DNA of 64,000 nucleotides from NCBI RefSeq assembly GCF_034140825.1, contig NC_089043.1, forward strand, positions 24,974,001 through 25,038,000. Direction: 5' to 3'. The notes below the pieces were generated by a model. That model saw only the letters and a program-made list of their open reading frames with translations. It did not search any database and was not told where the DNA came from. The DNA is from Oryza sativa Japonica Group (taxonomy: Eukaryota; Streptophyta; Magnoliopsida; Poales; Poaceae). Of this stretch, positions 61,665 through 64,000 are shown in pieces. How positions within the stretch are numbered: position 1 is the stretch's first letter; the number at the start of each line of letters is the position of its first letter. A program made the translations under genes and the position numbers.

Positions 61665-63029
61665 TCACCTGGAGCTGGACCCGTCTTGGTCGGACCCGGC
61701 CCTGTCCGGCCCGTTGCAAGTGGGCCTGACCGCGTGGTACATGGGGGTTGGCCGGTATATGGGCCACGGGTGCGACTCCGGCGACGCCTCCGTGCTGCTT
61801 CCGCCGCCGCCGCCGGCGGGATGCGGATCCGCCGCCTCCGGCTTCACGTCCGCGCCGCCGTGCTCGGCCTGATCCTCGCCGCCGCCGTCTTCGTCGGCGG
61901 CGGCGGCGGCGTCGTCTCGCGTCCGCTTCAGGCCGATGGAGACGCCGAACAGCCGCGCGCTCGGGTCGGGCTCGCCGTCTATGGCGAGCCCCGCAGCGGC
62001 GGCGGCGGTGGCCAGGGCGGGGCACGAGGGCATTAGATCGAGTATCGCCGGGGGGAGAGGCGGCGGCGGGGGAACGGCCTCCGACGACTCGCCGGAGCAG
62101 TTCGCTATGGAGGATATCCCCGCGGAGCCCTCCACGTGCTGGGTGGCGGCGTACTTGGACATGAGGAGGAGGATGTTGTTACAGAGCTTCTTCATGTGGC
62201 CGAGCTCCCGCGTCAGCCGCGCGTTCTCCCGCCGGAGCCGCTCGTTCTCCTCGCCCATGTCGCCGCCGGACGCGGAGCCGCCGCCGCCGCCGCCGGGCGC
62301 AGAGCCGGACCCAGACGCTTGCCGGTGCTCCTCCCCCGACCCAGAGTTTGACGACAGCACCTGCTCCTCCGAGGAGTGCGCCGGCGAGCCCGCCCGCGTC
62401 ACCGGCAGCGCCATAGGTATCGGCGCCGCGGCCACCGTCACAGCTCCCGAAGCCACCGCGGCAGCTGCCGTCGCCATCCCCGGCGACGGCGGCGGCGGCG
62501 CCGCGGCAGCCGCCGCCACCACCTTCCGGCGGTGTATATCACACAACAAACGCTTCTCCCCTCGCCGGAAGCAGTCGTTGGCGAACTCCCACCGGTCCGG
62601 CACGATCTTCCTAAATCCCTACGTCATACAGCAAGCAAGCAAAATCCAGACACATCACCGACATGGCCAAACCAAACCAAGCTAAATCCCAAGCAAACGA
62701 CGACGACGAGGAGGAGGAATAATCCCGGGGGCGCGTACATAGGTGTTGAGCTGGCGCACGAAGCTGGAGAAGTTGTTGTGCTTGAAGTACTTGGGGAGGA
62801 GGTCCCGCGCGAACTCCGCCGGCCGCCACACCACGAACGTCGACCCGTCCTCGTTCCACGAGATCACGTCGTCCACCGCCGGGTCCTCCACCAGCTGGTA
62901 CGTCTTCGTCAGGAACGGCGTCGGCAGCGACCTCTGCCCCGCCAACGCCTCCGCCGCCGCCGTCATCACCGCCGCCGGCGGCGGCTCCCCGCCGCCCGCA
63001 TCCGCCTCGCCCGCCCCCTGCTCCGCCAT
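61665..63029 (-). CDS. HSFB2C: Class B heat-shock transcription factor
   Basis: Exons 63029-62739 and 62618-61665 give 414 aa. The DNA-binding domain (about 33-128) runs from [15 protein letters not shown] through [20 protein letters not shown] to [15 protein letters not shown], with the HSF intron at its usual place in the recognition helix region. The coiled-coil HR-A/B part (about 218-253, [20 protein letters not shown]) lacks the insert of class A, as in class B. The repressor motif LFGV (320-323, [12 protein letters not shown]) with a following basic cluster is diagnostic of class B. Class B factors bind heat-shock elements as trimers, mostly dampening or priming the response. Ala-, Pro- and Gly-rich linkers are encoded by GC-rich repeats. 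The start at 63029 follows the TATA box at 63177; an in-frame ATG at 63212 lies upstream of that box and is unlikely to be used. Sequence matches my memory of rice HSFB2C, though the length I recall is longer (see findings). Confidence 0.93.
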
Positions 63030-63145
63030 CCGCCGGGGAGGCGGCCGGATCTGATCCGGCGAGGACCGACCGTAGTAGTAGTAGCTTCCAGATGCCGGAA
63101 GAAAGGCAGTTTTCGCGTGTGAAAACGAAGGTACGGACCGGAAGT

Positions 63146-63160
63146 CTTCTGGAAACTTCG
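63146..63160. promoter_or_regulatory. Perfect three-unit heat-shock element
   Basis: cTTCt-gGAAa-cTTCg: three contiguous alternating nGAAn units with no mismatch, the trimer site of HSFs. It lies 17-31 bases downstream of the TATA box of HSFB2C, so about at the predicted start of transcription. Confidence 0.8.
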
Positions 63161-63176
63161 TTTGCGGATTAGGAAA

Positions 63177-63183
63177 ATTTATA
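63177..63183 (-). promoter_or_regulatory. TATA box of HSFB2C
   Basis: TATAAAT on the minus strand, 148 bases upstream of the start codon at 63029; predicts transcription starting near 63145-63150. Confidence 0.65.
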
Positions 63184-63349
63184 CTCCAACGGGAGGAGGA
63201 GAAGCAAAGCAAGAGAGAAACAAATAAAAAAGAGGGAAAAAAAGCACCAAAAAGAAAAAACGATTTTAAAGAGAAAACGCACGTATGTGGGTGTTAAGAT
63301 TCAGTTGTGTAAAGTTTTGTTTTTTCGTGTATATCGGGTATTATATCGT

Positions 63350-63622
63350 TGACTGTACGTTTGGGTACTAATAAAAAATTAATTACAGAATCTATAAGTA
63401 AATAGAGAGACAAATTTATTAAGCCTAATTAATTTGTTATTAGCAAATATTTACTGTAGTGTCACGTTATCAAATTATGGAGCAATTAGATTTAAAAGAT
63501 TTATCTCATAAATTAGTCACAACCTATGTAATTAGTTTTTTTTTAAGCTTATATTTAATACTATTTTATATAGGTGTTTTAGCGTTCGATGTGATAGGTT
63601 GTGTGGAACTAAAACATGGCCT
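63350..63622. mobile_element. Tourist-like MITE, diverged copy upstream of HSFB2C
   Basis: Contains GACAAATTTATTAAGCCTAATTAA, TTTACTGTAGTGTCACGTTATC and AGCGTTCGATGTGATAGG as in the copies at 43.3, 49.9 and 51.1 kb. Ends are worn and placed only roughly. Confidence 0.65.
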
Positions 63623-64000
63623 ATGAATTCGATGCGACCCACCACTCGTACCGAGAAAGCCAAGCTGGCGCCGGCGGTGCAGGTGGGCCCGGCCGCAGTG
63701 ATAGATATCTCTCGCCCCCGCGGCGGGCGCATCCACGCCGTTGTATCGGAACCCACCGAGGTGGCACGGATGGCCAGGATGAGGCGAGGCCGCGGGATTG
63801 GGTTCTCGGCGGGGGGATGATGGGATGGGGATGGGGCAATTGGGGGTCGGAAGGGGCGAGAAGGTTCGGTCGATTTTTCGCGCTTCGGCCTTCTGGAAGG
63901 TTCAGGTAGGCGCGCGGGCGGGGCTGGATGGGGCCCACGGTAGACGGGACACGTGTCGATTGCTCGGCCACGGATGGCGAGTGGGATAAGATTTTATCTC
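63623..64000. other. Right edge, GC-rich, no gene assigned
   Basis: GC-rich with short frames in all directions and no known domain. Could be the upstream region or leader of a gene beyond the edge. Confidence 0.4.

Noticed and set aside
61686-62685. Long plus-strand frames opposite HSFB2C
   Set aside because: Antisense to HSFB2C exon 2; Arg/Ser/Pro-rich low-complexity shadows.
62739-63212. N-terminally extended HSFB2C starting at 63212
   Set aside because: That ATG is upstream of the TATA box, and the added residues do not resemble HSF N termini.
1-64000. Retroelement with long terminal repeats
   Set aside because: No long direct terminal repeats or polyprotein domains were seen by eye; a worn solo repeat could have been missed.

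Overview
The window is plant nuclear DNA that looks like rice (Oryza sativa or a very close relative). The evidence is intron-rich genes with very GC-rich 5' ends, AT-rich gaps full of grass-type MITEs, and coding sequences I recognise as rice HAP2B, ROC6 and HSFB2C. From memory these three lie together on rice chromosome 9; I could not check this by search.

Layout. 1-2.2 kb: edge sequence, a TA microsatellite and a Mutator-type MITE with a 9-bp target duplication. 2.25-2.65 kb (+): small secreted lipid-transfer-like protein. 3.6-8.2 kb (-): UBX-domain protein, 10 exons. 9.8-16.2 kb (-): HAP2B gamete fusogen, 18 exons, with two Stowaway MITEs in its introns. 17.63-17.70 kb (-): tRNA-Lys(UUU). 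18.1-21.0 kb (-): rhomboid-type intramembrane protease, 5 exons. 22.4-25.7 kb: nested and derived DNA transposons. 25.8-26.6 kb (+): decayed PORR-type RNA-binding gene copy. 26.6-36.6 kb: no convincing gene, many MITEs. 36.6-42.3 kb (-): ROC6, an HD-ZIP IV (GL2-type) factor, 9 exons. 43.7-47.6 kb: Mutator-like element (MULE) with about 180-bp terminal inverted repeats and a 9-bp target duplication, carrying a transposase gene that lacks its catalytic middle. 47.6-55.8 kb: repeats, no supported gene. 55.85-56.44 kb (-): intronless C2-domain protein. 61.7-63.0 kb (-): class B heat-shock factor HSFB2C with a heat-shock element near its predicted start of transcription.

The genes are independent eukaryotic units, not an operon; all protein genes except the LTP-like gene and the PORR copy are on the minus strand. 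Exon boundaries were found by reading frame, GT-AG ends and phase; each spliced model closes in frame (HAP2B 714 aa, ROC6 871 aa, UBX protein 572 aa, rhomboid 323 aa, HSFB2C 414 aa, LTP-like 95 aa). I saw no CRISPR array, no rRNA and no intact retroelement, and I did not find a clearly new biological system. The most useful leads are the heat-shock element at the HSF start, the HSF stop codon lying inside a consensus splice donor, the shifted acceptor in HAP2B, the MULE in the ROC6 upstream region, and nested transposons with exact target duplications.
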